Shown here in pieces: positions 24,084 to 32,000 of a DNA stretch of 37,079 nt; positions within the stretch are counted from its first letter, which is position 1, and the number at the start of each line of letters is the position of its first letter. The position numbers and the translations under genes were made by a program. The DNA is from Bacillus benzoevorans (lineage in GTDB: Bacteria > Bacillota > Bacilli > Bacillales > Cytobacillaceae). Location of the stretch: contig NZ_JACHGK010000030.1 in the NCBI RefSeq assembly GCF_014207535.1, positions 1-37,079 of the forward strand, given 5' to 3'. The notes beneath the pieces are model-generated. The model did no database searches. It saw only the letters and a program-made list of their open reading frames with translations, and had not been told where the DNA came from.

Positions 24084-24335
24084 ATGAATGAATTCAACCG
24101 TTTGGTAACTGAACAAATGAAAACGATGGATCGGCTCTTATTCCTGCAGAGTGAATTAGAAAGATGCCAGGAAATTGAAATGGAACTAAAAGTAATCCAG
24201 CGGGAAACAGAATTGGAAAGTGTTCAGCTAAAGATTGCTCAAATGAAGGAAGACCTGAAGGAAATTCAGCAAATGTTTGAAAAACAAACGGAAGAAGTTA
24301 TCCGTTCTTATCAATCAGTTAATGTATCCGTGTGA
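24084..24335 (+). CDS. ygaB: YgaB family protein
   Basis: This 83-residue protein is almost entirely coiled coil: FNRLVTEQMKTMDRLLFLQS, ELERCQEIEMELK and a run to KQTEEVIRSY. The opening matches YgaB, found between sspE and ygaC in B. subtilis. The ATG at 24084 follows GGGTGG; an in-frame GTG at 24075 overlaps that site. Function unknown. Confidence 0.88.
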   Translation: MNEFNRLVTEQMKTMDRLLFLQSELERCQEIEMELKVIQRETELESVQLKIAQMKEDLKEIQQMFEKQTEEVIRSYQSVNVSV

Positions 24336-24444
24336 TAAATGACATGAATCGATCGTCATTGTTATAGATTATGGTGAAATTTAGCATAAATCGATAAACA
24401 GCAATGTCAGTCAAAGTGTTTTTATGCAAAAATAGGAGTAAATT

Positions 24445-24480
24445 AACAGCCATTGATAAGATTTCGATGGTTGTTTTGTT
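24445..24480 (+). terminator. Terminator of ygaB
   Basis: AACAGCCAT (24445-24453) pairs with ATGGTTGTT (24467-24475, one G-U pair) and is followed by TTGTTTT. It lies 109 bases after ygaB. Confidence 0.65.
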
Positions 24481-24580
24481 TTAAAAATTCCCATAAACCG
24501 TTATAATAGTATTAATATAAAGTAGTAATATAAATTAGGAAATGATCTTTGTTACCTCTAGTCTTTATTTATTCAACCAT

Positions 24581-24605
24581 TATAACTTGTGACGAACAAG
24601 TTATA
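24581..24605. promoter_or_regulatory. Inverted repeat upstream of ygaC
   Basis: TATAACTTGT and ACAAGTTATA form a perfect 10-bp inverted repeat around a GACGA spacer, about 66 bases before the ygaC start. No T run follows, so it looks more like an operator for a dimeric regulator than a terminator. I cannot name the regulator. Confidence 0.45.
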
Positions 24606-24671
24606 TATGTAATATATTATGAAACAATGGATAGGTTGCAAAGCGTCCGGAAATGAAAGTAGGGGGAAATA

Positions 24672-25202
24672 ATGGGCGTACCCAACGAAGGTGAACCAGT
24701 ACAAATTCACAGTTATAAGCATAATGGGCTAATTCATCGAGTGTGGGATGAAACAACCGTACTGAAGGGTTCGCAAAACTTAGTTATAGGCGGTAATGAC
24801 CGAACGATTGTAACGGAATCGGACGGGAGAACGTGGCTGACGAGAGAACCGGCCATTACTTATTTTCACGCTCAGCATTGGTTCAATATAATAGGTATGC
24901 TGCGGGAAGATGGAATTTATTATTATTGTAATTTAAGTTCTCCGTTTATTTATGATGGAGAAGCAATAAAATACATTGATTATGACTTAGATATCAAAGT
25001 TTTTCCAGATATGACCTATCATCTGCTCGATGAAGATGAATATGAGCGCCATAGAAAAGAGATGAATTATCCAGAAGTGATTGATCGGATCCTAAAGGCG
25101 AATGTTCATACATTAATTCAGTGGATCCTTCAGCGGAAAGGTCCTTTTGCACCGGATTTTATTGATATATGGTATGAGCGTTATTTAACCTATAGAAGTT
25201 AA
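24672..25202 (+). CDS. ygaC: Nucleoside di-/triphosphate phosphatase (DUF402, YgaC)
   Basis: The 176-residue protein is a DUF402/Ntdp-family enzyme that hydrolyses nucleoside di- and triphosphates. Family features: IHSYKHNGLIHRVWDE, the TREPAITYFHAQHWFNII segment and the acidic metal site CNLSSPFIYDGEAIKYIDYDLD (given in parts: IDYDLDIKVFPD). It has no membrane segment. GGGGG lies before the ATG. It is separated from ygaD by its own terminator. Order ygaB-ygaC-ygaD as in B. subtilis. Confidence 0.92.
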   Translation: MGVPNEGEPVQIHSYKHNGLIHRVWDETTVLKGSQNLVIGGNDRTIVTESDGRTWLTREPAITYFHAQHWFNIIGMLREDGIYYYCNLSSPFIYDGEAIKYIDYDLDIKVFPDMTYHLLDEDEYERHRKEMNYPEVIDRILKANVHTLIQWILQRKGPFAPDFIDIWYERYLTYRS

Positions 25203-25220
25203 ATGGATAATAGAAAGAGT

Positions 25221-25246
25221 ACCTGTTGATTATTCAACAGGTTTTT
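25221..25246 (+). terminator. Terminator of ygaC
   Basis: ACCTGTTGA (25221-25229) and TCAACAGGT (25234-25242) form a 9-bp stem with a TTAT loop, followed by TTTTG. Confidence 0.88.
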
Positions 25247-25270
25247 GTATGAAAGTTAGGTGGGGGAATT

Positions 25271-27019
25271 TTGGACAGTATTAGACGCTATCTTCATTTT
25301 GTAAAGCCTTATCGCTTTCAAATTATTGCTACGATCATTATTGGAATTATTAAATTTGCGATCCCGCTGTTAATTCCGCTGCTTCTTAAATATGTATTGG
25401 ACGATATTGTTGGAAATGATTCGCTTTCAAAAGTGGAGAAGACGGACAAGCTCATTTTTATTGTTGGAATCATGCTCTTCATTTTTGTAATCCTGCGACC
25501 GCCGATTGAATATTACCGGCAGTATTTTGCCCAATGGACTTCAAGCAAAATTTTATATGATATTCGTGATCAGCTGTTTACGCATATACAGAAGCTGAGT
25601 TTCAAATATTATTCCAATACAAAAACAGGTGAAGTCATTTCAAGAGTGATCAATGATGTAGAGCAGACAAAAACATTTGTTGTCACGGGCTTAATGAATT
25701 TATGGCTCGATTTGGCGACAGTTTTTATTGCCATTGGGATTATGTTTACCATGGATATTAAATTGACGATGGTGTCGATACTATTATTGCCGCTTTATAT
25801 GGTTTCAGTAAAATACTTTTTCGGTAAACTGCGTCAATTGACGCGAAAACGCTCGCAGGCACTCGCGGAGGTGCAAAGTTATTTGCATGAGAGGGTGCAG
25901 GGCATGCCGGTTATTAAAAGCTTTGCCATTGAAGATGTTGAGCAGAAAAACTTTGACCATGAGAACCGAAATTTTTTGGACAAAGCGATTGAGCATACGA
26001 GATGGAATGCGAAATCATTTGCTGCAGTCAATACAGTCACTGACATTGCTCCGCTTTTAGTGATTGGTTATTCCGGTTACCTTGTCGTGCATGACGCTCT
26101 CTCGGTAGGGGCAATGGTTGCTTTCACGGGCTATATAGACAGACTGTATAGTCCGCTGCGGAGGCTCGTTAATTCTTCAACTACCTTAACGCAGTCTTTT
26201 GCTTCCATGGATCGGGTGTTTGAACTGATGGATGAAAAATATGATATCGAGGATAGACCTGATTCCATTGAATGTAATAATGTAAAAGGACATATCGTGT
26301 TTGATCACGTTGATTTTTCCTATGATGAACAAAACGCAGACGTTCTTAAAAGTATTAACCTTGATATTCAAAAGGGAGAAACGATTGCTTTTGTCGGAAT
26401 GAGCGGCGGCGGTAAATCTTCGCTTGTCAGCTTAATCCCGCGTTTCTATGATGTGACAGGCGGAAAGATTCTGCTTGACGGTACGGATATCCGTGATTTT
26501 AAAGTACGGTCATTGCGTGATAAAATCGGAATGGTCCTTCAGGATAATATCTTATTCAGTGATTCCGTCATGGCGAATATATTACTAGGCAAACCTGGAG
26601 CATCACGGGAAGAAGTAATGGAAGCGGCTAAGGCAGCCAACGCCCATGATTTTATTATGAACCTTCCTGATGGCTACGATACAAAGGTAGGGGAAAGAGG
26701 TGTCAAGTTATCCGGAGGTCAAAAGCAGCGGATAGCGATTGCCCGGGTATTTTTGAAAAATCCTCCGATTCTTATTCTCGATGAAGCTACCTCTGCGCTT
26801 GATTTGGAAAGTGAGCATTTGATCCAGGAAACTCTTGAAATTCTGGCGAAGGATCGTACTACATTTATCGTCGCCCATCGCTTGTCAACTATTACACATG
26901 CCGATCGAATCATTTTAATCGAGCATGGGGAAGTAGTTGAAGCAGGGAGCCATCCGGAGTTAATGGAGAAAAAGGGGAATTACTATAAATTGTTTCAAGT
27001 GCAGCAGCTTGATCAATAA
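25271..27019 (+). CDS. ygaD: ABC exporter half-transporter (YgaD)
   Basis: The 582-residue protein fuses a six-helix ABC transmembrane domain (about 15-310) to a nucleotide-binding domain (about 340-575). Walker A is GMSGGGKSS (about 376-384), the signature LSGGQKQR (about 480), Walker B ILILDEATS (about 500) and the H-loop His in IVAHRLSTI. It works as a dimer and is probably a multidrug or lipid exporter; the substrate is unknown. Translation starts at TTG (25271) after GGTGGGGG. The stop is followed at once by a parS-like site and a terminator. Confidence 0.93.
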   Translation: MDSIRRYLHFVKPYRFQIIATIIIGIIKFAIPLLIPLLLKYVLDDIVGNDSLSKVEKTDKLIFIVGIMLFIFVILRPPIEYYRQYFAQWTSSKILYDIRDQLFTHIQKLSFKYYSNTKTGEVISRVINDVEQTKTFVVTGLMNLWLDLATVFIAIGIMFTMDIKLTMVSILLLPLYMVSVKYFFGKLRQLTRKRSQALAEVQSYLHERVQGMPVIKSFAIEDVEQKNFDHENRNFLDKAIEHTRWNAKSFAAVNTVTDIAPLLVIGYSGYLVVHDALSVGAMVAFTGYIDRLYSPLRRLVNSSTTLTQSFASMDRVFELMDEKYDIEDRPDSIECNNVKGHIVFDHVDFSYDEQNADVLKSINLDIQKGETIAFVGMSGGGKSSLVSLIPRFYDVTGGKILLDGTDIRDFKVRSLRDKIGMVLQDNILFSDSVMANILLGKPGASREEVMEAAKAANAHDFIMNLPDGYDTKVGERGVKLSGGQKQRIAIARVFLKNPPILILDEATSALDLESEHLIQETLEILAKDRTTFIVAHRLSTITHADRIILIEHGEVVEAGSHPELMEKKGNYYKLFQVQQLDQ

Positions 27020-27022
27020 AGG

Positions 27023-27038
27023 TTTTTCACGTGAAACA
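27023..27038. promoter_or_regulatory. parS-like site (Spo0J/ParB binding)
   Basis: The 16 bases TTTTTCACGTGAAACA match the B. subtilis parS consensus TGTTTCACGTGAAACA at 15 of 16 positions; only position 2 differs. The central TTTCACGTGAAA is a perfect palindrome. It lies between the ygaD stop and its terminator. Spo0J/ParB loads SMC condensin from such sites, most of which lie in the origin-proximal part of the chromosome. Its intergenic position close behind a coding region is compatible with a real site. Confidence 0.75.
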
Positions 27039-27065
27039 AAAAAAGCAGCCACGGCTGCTTTTTTT
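27038..27065. terminator. Bidirectional terminator between ygaD and the glutamate synthase gene
   Basis: A 13-bp inverted repeat, an A run plus GCAGCC (27038-27050) against GGCTGC plus a T run (27053-27065), has T tracts on both strands. It serves ygaD and probably the convergent glutamate synthase gene. Confidence 0.85.
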
Positions 27066-27107
27066 GTTTTGTCCCCTCTGATGGCACATCATTGTTTTGA
27101 TTAAAAA

Positions 27108-30100
27108 TCATTCTGTTGATAAGGATGGGTCAGCCTGTTCTTTGACCGGAATGATTTGTAAAAAAGAGTTTTCTAGATCTTGCAGCAGTTTAGACAGCTT
27201 TGCACCTTCCTCGCTTTGCCCATGTGCCGCAAGAATAGCTGTATATTGATGGAGCAATTCTGTAATGTCTTCTTTGCCCTTTTCAGATAACTTCGTCAGG
27301 GACACCTTAGCTCCTTTGGCAATTCTCTTCTGGATGGCCGCTTCGGTTAAACCCATTTCCGGCTGAAGTCTGACATAAACAACACCGCCGGTCATCCCTG
27401 CGCAAATCCATGGACCCGGATCACCAAGTACTAGACCTCTTCCATTTGTCATGTATTCAAAAGCAAACCCTTTGATATTGGCATGGACGCCGATATTTCC
27501 TGTTTCATGCTCAGGAATTGCTTTTTTCAAATGGCCGCCGATAATGATGTCAGCTCCTGATAAGCGGATTCCTGCTCTGGCGTCCGCATCGCCTTGAGCA
27601 ATCAGCAGTCCGCGCTGGGCCCCGTAGCCAAAGCCTTTTCCTACAGAGCCATTATAGTAGTTTCCGTCCTTGCCCTTGGATTTAAGAATAATAATTTTAC
27701 CGCCGTAGGATGTTTTACCAATTCCGTCTTGCGCGCCGCCATCTACTTCAATGTCAATACCGGCACTGTTATAGGCACCAAGACCATTCCCTGGAATGGA
27801 TCCGTTTGTAAATTGAAGTTTAACTGCTGGCAACTCTTTATAAGAACCGTCCAAACGGTTGCGTACGCGATGGCAGGATACCCGGCTTCCTAACACGCGC
27901 TGTTCTGCGGTGACACTGGAATACTCACGTGATTGATGAAGGTCGTCGATGCTCGCATCAAGGTATTCAGCACCAACTGCCATTTGATACTGACTATGGT
28001 TCTCCGGCGCGGCAGCTATCGATTCCTTCTGGTTGAAGCGGCTGATCTGTATTGTTTTTAATAGGTACTTCAGATCGAGCTGATTGAACCCGCGTGTTTG
28101 TTCTAACAGGTCTGTACGTCCGACGGCATCCTGTAATTTTTTAATCCCAAGTGATGCAGCCAGGCTTTTTAATTCATTTCCAAATGCTGTAAACAGGTTG
28201 GTGATTCCCTGTACTGCTAATTCATATTGACGGGGCACAAATCGTCTTAATCCATGCTCTTTAGCCTGTGCTTCCGACTCAATCTGTGTTGCAATTCCAA
28301 CGTGGCAGGTATCTAAGTGACAGCCGCGGCAGGTTGTGCAGCCAATGGCGATCATGGACAGTGTACCGAATCCGACGCGGTTTGCTCCCAGCAGCATGAT
28401 CTTCAATGCATCAGCAGCACTTTTAATCCCGCCGTCACCCCAAATTTCCACTTTATCGCGAAGCCCGGATTCGATAAGAGCGTTGTGTGCTGCTTTCACA
28501 CCAATTTCAACCGGAAGACCGACATATGTGAGCGCATGAATTCTGGCTGCACCTGTACCGCCGTCAAAGCCGCTTATAGTAATGATATCAGCGCCTGCCT
28601 TAGCAATTCCAACGGCAATGGTACCAATATTTGGCACAACTGGTACTTTAACAGATATCCTGGCATGGTCATTAGCTGTTTTTAATTCATGAATCATTTG
28701 CGCCAAATCTTCAATTGAATAAATATCATGATTATTAGAAGGGGAGATTAAATCAGACCCTCTAGTAGCGTTGCGTGTTTCGGCAATTTTTGCTGTCACC
28801 TTTGAGGCTGGAAGGTGTCCGCCTTCACCAGGTTTTGCCCCCTGACCGATTTTGATTTCCAGCAAATTGGAGGAATTCAGCAATTCTGCATTGACGCCAA
28901 ATCGTCCTGAAGCGACTTGTTGTCCCCTTGTTCTTGGATATTTGCCAAGCATATCCTTAATTTCTCCGCCTTCACCATTCAAGCTCACCATATTGAGTCT
29001 GTTCGCCCCTTCAGCATATGCTCTGAAGGCTGTTTCATTTTGTGAGCCGAATGACATTGAAGAAATAACAAATGGAAGACTATGCTGCCCGACTGTAATA
29101 TCAACCTCATTTGCTGATAAAGCTGAATCCATCTTTTTAAAGCTTGTTAAATGACGGATGGCAATTGGGTTTTCTTCTTCCTGCTCGGTGATTTTCTGTC
29201 TGTAGCTGTCATAATCACCCGTTGCCGCAACATCACCAATGGCTTTCCATATTCTTGGGAAAAGATGAAATGATTTTCCAACTCTTTCTTTTTCATTATG
29301 AAAATCGGTACTGCGCTCCATGGACTCTTCTTTTAATGCTTGAAAATCATAGGATAATTCTTCAGAACCAAAAAAGTTCACAATGCCTAATCTTTCAGCG
29401 ATTTTCTCATGAAGACCGATGCTTGAGAATAATCTTGCATAACCGCGCAGTTCGTGAATACCTATTGTGGAAATGACCTTTTCCAGACCTTTGACAAGAG
29501 CGGAATACAAATGAACGATTGGTTTCGTTGCGTGTTCCATCACGGTTAAGAACATATAATACGGACTGACGAGATCAGCACCTAAACCAAATACGGTTAT
29601 AATATCATGTAAAGATCTAAGTGCCGCTGAGCGCAGAACAAGCGAGCAGTCACGGCGTAATGATTCTTTGACAAGAGCCTGATCAATCACCGAAACGACA
29701 AGATGCGGATCGATCCAGTATCCATCCTGATGTGCCGCGGAATCATCCAAAATAATAAGAGATTTTCCGCTTCTCACCTTTGCGATTGCTTCTTCAGACA
29801 GACGCTTTAAAGCTTCCTCTATGCTTTCTTCCGCTCTAAATACAGTATCAATGACGCCAGTCAGCTGTTTTTTCTCATAGTGATACACTAATTGATCATA
29901 GCTTGGCTGCTGCAGTTCATCTGAAACGTCGTTACCTTGTTTTCCTTCAATTAAAAGGGGTGATAATAATTCAACAATTTCAGATACTTCTTCATGAGCG
30001 AGAAGGGAAGGTCTCTTCCCGATAATGACGCGGGTAGAGAAATGTTCTGTCTCGCGATCTCGGTCAATCGCGGGATTTGTAACGACAGCAACACTTTCCT

Positions 30101-31577
30101 TAATATAATCAGCAAGATTTTTGCGTTCAGGGTTTAAAGCAGCAAGGGGTGCATCATGACCAAGGGAACGAATCGGCTCTGCCCCTTTTTCAGCCATTTG
30201 TTCAATTAACTGGATATGATCGCGATCCCAGCCAAATGCTTTGTATTGCCCGTTGTGGATTTTACCTGAAAAATGAAAGCTGATTTTTTTCTCCAGTACC
30301 GGCGGCTCTAATCTTTTTCCTGCGTGGTCAATAGAAAGACGTGCCGAGATTCTTTTGTATACTTCTTCCTGTAATTCCCTTTGTTCATATACTTTGATCT
30401 CATCTCCGACCCAGTTAAAGCCGATTTTTTCTCCGGGAGCCAAAGGTTTTGGATCGCTCATATACTCACTAGATGGAATGATACCTGGTTCGGATGAAAA
30501 GATATAAGATTGTTCTGTTTTTAGCATCCATAGGGGGCGAAGACCTAGCGCATCCACACTGTAGACCGCTTCTTTGCCAAAACGGGATATGATACCGGCA
30601 GGACCTTGGGCAAAATGACCCCAGCTTTCGCGCATATAAGTGTACATATTTTGTAAATGCTCAGGAAACGCCTTTATTTCATTGACAATAGGCGGGAAGA
30701 GGAAATCCATTGCCTCGAATAATGAATAACCGTCGCGGCAGATAAATGTTTCAATCGTTCTGCTTAAGTCCTGGGAGTCGCTTCCGTCTTTAACGAGGGG
30801 CACTCCGGTCATTCTTGCTTCATCGCGCAATTTGGCAATTGTATTAATTTCACCGTTATGACCAAGGACTCCAAATGGCTGAACACGGAAAAAACTCGAA
30901 AGGGTATTGGTTGAGTAACGGTTATGGCCAAGAGTCATCGTTGAAGCAACTAATGGGCTTGCTAGATCGTGATAATATTTTGGTAAAATATCACCCGCAC
31001 CCATTACTTTATAAACAGCGTGATATTGACTTAAGGATGCAACATGGATGTTTTCGTTTTCTTCAATTTCAAGTGTCAATTGGAATAGTTTAGTTGTTAA
31101 TGCCTGGCCTTTTAAGGTTGTACTGCATGCCACTTGGAAGAAAACGGGGTTTTCTTGCTGTGCTATTGGACCGAGTGCTGAAGATTCTGATACTTTATCT
31201 GATTGGAAAAGAACAGTGAACTGCGATTGTTCCAGTTTTTGTAAAATTGAAGCCTTCGCTCTTTCAACATCTTCATTTCTCTTAATAAAAATATGAGCGA
31301 TTGTGAAATTATCTTTTTCTGCTTCTTCTGGATTTGCCTCGGTCTGAGACAACTTTTTTTTCCAAAGTTCGCGGGGGATGTCAATGTGAATTCCGACCCC
31401 ATCCCCTTCTCCGTTAATGAAACCGGCACGGTGATTCATGGTCACAAGGGCATCGATGCAGTTGAAGATATTCTCTCTTGTAGGAATATTCTTCTTTTCA
31501 AGGCAAGAAACAATCCCACAGGCATCATGTTCCTGCAGGTTATGATACAGGAATTTTGAAGGACTATAATGGTGCAT
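27108..31577 (-). CDS. gltB: Glutamate synthase large subunit (stand-alone)
   Basis: The 1,489-residue protein has the full large-subunit layout. A 19-residue propeptide precedes catalytic Cys20 (DACGIVSC). The glutamine amidotransferase domain shows RAGFINGEGDGVGIH, NRYSTNT, GHNGEINTIAKLR and SDSQDLSRTIE. The FMN domain includes SGRFGV, IGQGAKPGEGGHLP, SPSNNHDIYSIEDLAQ and SGFDGGTGAA. The [3Fe-4S] cysteines (spacing 5 and 4) lie at about 1081-1092 in CTTCRGCHLDTC. A GXGXG beta-helix follows from about 1250. It transfers the glutamine amide to 2-oxoglutarate. No small subunit (gltD) is nearby; electrons may come from ferredoxin or a GltD encoded elsewhere. B. subtilis has a different gene (ygaE) in this area. 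The start is set by an unusual hairpin-separated ribosome site. Confidence 0.93.
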   Translation of the reverse strand: MHHYSPSKFLYHNLQEHDACGIVSCLEKKNIPTRENIFNCIDALVTMNHRAGFINGEGDGVGIHIDIPRELWKKKLSQTEANPEEAEKDNFTIAHIFIKRNEDVERAKASILQKLEQSQFTVLFQSDKVSESSALGPIAQQENPVFFQVACSTTLKGQALTTKLFQLTLEIEENENIHVASLSQYHAVYKVMGAGDILPKYYHDLASPLVASTMTLGHNRYSTNTLSSFFRVQPFGVLGHNGEINTIAKLRDEARMTGVPLVKDGSDSQDLSRTIETFICRDGYSLFEAMDFLFPPIVNEIKAFPEHLQNMYTYMRESWGHFAQGPAGIISRFGKEAVYSVDALGLRPLWMLKTEQSYIFSSEPGIIPSSEYMSDPKPLAPGEKIGFNWVGDEIKVYEQRELQEEVYKRISARLSIDHAGKRLEPPVLEKKISFHFSGKIHNGQYKAFGWDRDHIQLIEQMAEKGAEPIRSLGHDAPLAALNPERKNLADYIKESVAVVTNPAIDRDRETEHFSTRVIIGKRPSLLAHEEVSEIVELLSPLLIEGKQGNDVSDELQQPSYDQLVYHYEKKQLTGVIDTVFRAEESIEEALKRLSEEAIAKVRSGKSLIILDDSAAHQDGYWIDPHLVVSVIDQALVKESLRRDCSLVLRSAALRSLHDIITVFGLGADLVSPYYMFLTVMEHATKPIVHLYSALVKGLEKVISTIGIHELRGYARLFSSIGLHEKIAERLGIVNFFGSEELSYDFQALKEESMERSTDFHNEKERVGKSFHLFPRIWKAIGDVAATGDYDSYRQKITEQEEENPIAIRHLTSFKKMDSALSANEVDITVGQHSLPFVISSMSFGSQNETAFRAYAEGANRLNMVSLNGEGGEIKDMLGKYPRTRGQQVASGRFGVNAELLNSSNLLEIKIGQGAKPGEGGHLPASKVTAKIAETRNATRGSDLISPSNNHDIYSIEDLAQMIHELKTANDHARISVKVPVVPNIGTIAVGIAKAGADIITISGFDGGTGAARIHALTYVGLPVEIGVKAAHNALIESGLRDKVEIWGDGGIKSAADALKIMLLGANRVGFGTLSMIAIGCTTCRGCHLDTCHVGIATQIESEAQAKEHGLRRFVPRQYELAVQGITNLFTAFGNELKSLAASLGIKKLQDAVGRTDLLEQTRGFNQLDLKYLLKTIQISRFNQKESIAAAPENHSQYQMAVGAEYLDASIDDLHQSREYSSVTAEQRVLGSRVSCHRVRNRLDGSYKELPAVKLQFTNGSIPGNGLGAYNSAGIDIEVDGGAQDGIGKTSYGGKIIILKSKGKDGNYYNGSVGKGFGYGAQRGLLIAQGDADARAGIRLSGADIIIGGHLKKAIPEHETGNIGVHANIKGFAFEYMTNGRGLVLGDPGPWICAGMTGGVVYVRLQPEMGLTEAAIQKRIAKGAKVSLTKLSEKGKEDITELLHQYTAILAAHGQSEEGAKLSKLLQDLENSFLQIIPVKEQADPSLSTE

Positions 31578-31625
31578 TTCTTCTCGGCTTAAAGAAACTT
31601 ACTTAAGCCGATTCACCTCCTTTAA
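31577..31625 (-). promoter_or_regulatory. Split ribosome binding site with intervening hairpin (glutamate synthase)
   Basis: On the minus strand a near-ideal AAAGGAGGTGA (about 31613-31623) lies 38 bases before the ATG at 31577, too far for normal initiation. Between them TCGGCTTAA and TTAAGCCGA form a 9-bp hairpin (31584-31611). Looping it out leaves about 10 bases between GGAGG and ATG, which is optimal. No alternative in-frame start lies nearer the Shine-Dalgarno, and the GAAGAA just before the ATG is weak. Confidence 0.6.
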
Positions 31626-31874
31626 TTGATATGAGTATTCACAGTAATCGTAAGCAGTCGTTTTTAATCTATATATGAAACTACGATTTCAAATGATTGT
31701 TTACTTAGCAAAATGGAAACATGTAATGAATATTATTAATGCGGTAAAGTTATACTATCATATGCATTTGTATAAATCAATCGATTAGATTAACTTTTGA
31801 ATATTTCACTTTTGAGATTAATGATGCAATATATTATTGTGAAATGAGATTAAATGGTGAGGAGTTGTAAAAAA
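31626..31874 (-). promoter_or_regulatory. Leader region of the glutamate synthase gene with a candidate promoter
   Basis: No gene was found here. On the minus strand TTGATT (31775-31780), a 17-base spacer and TAGTAT (31752-31757) could be a sigma-A promoter (4/6 matches in each hexamer). It would give a 5' leader of about 170 bases. The rest is AT-rich without a recognised motif. Confidence 0.35.
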
Positions 31875-31986
31875 AGGCTGTTCCTAAAGAAAGCTAATAC
31901 GCAATAATGAATCCTTTTCTAGTGTTTTGGATTGGAATAATACTAGATGAAGAGATTAATATTAGTATTCTTTAGTAGAACAGCCT
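31875..31986 (-). terminator. Long hairpin after hemL
   Basis: AGGCTGTTC (31875-31883) pairs with GAACAGCCT (31978-31986), and TAAAGAA / CTAAT continue pairing with ATTAG / TTCTTTA. About 45 bases remain in the apical part. On the minus strand the end is followed by a run of T. It lies just after hemL and probably ends it, but the 112-base length is atypical. Confidence 0.6.
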
Positions 31987-32000
31987 AAATGCAATAGGTA

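Noticed and set aside
27920..27935. Second CACGTG site as parS
   Set aside because: Flanking bases do not match the parS consensus, and it lies inside the glutamate synthase coding region.
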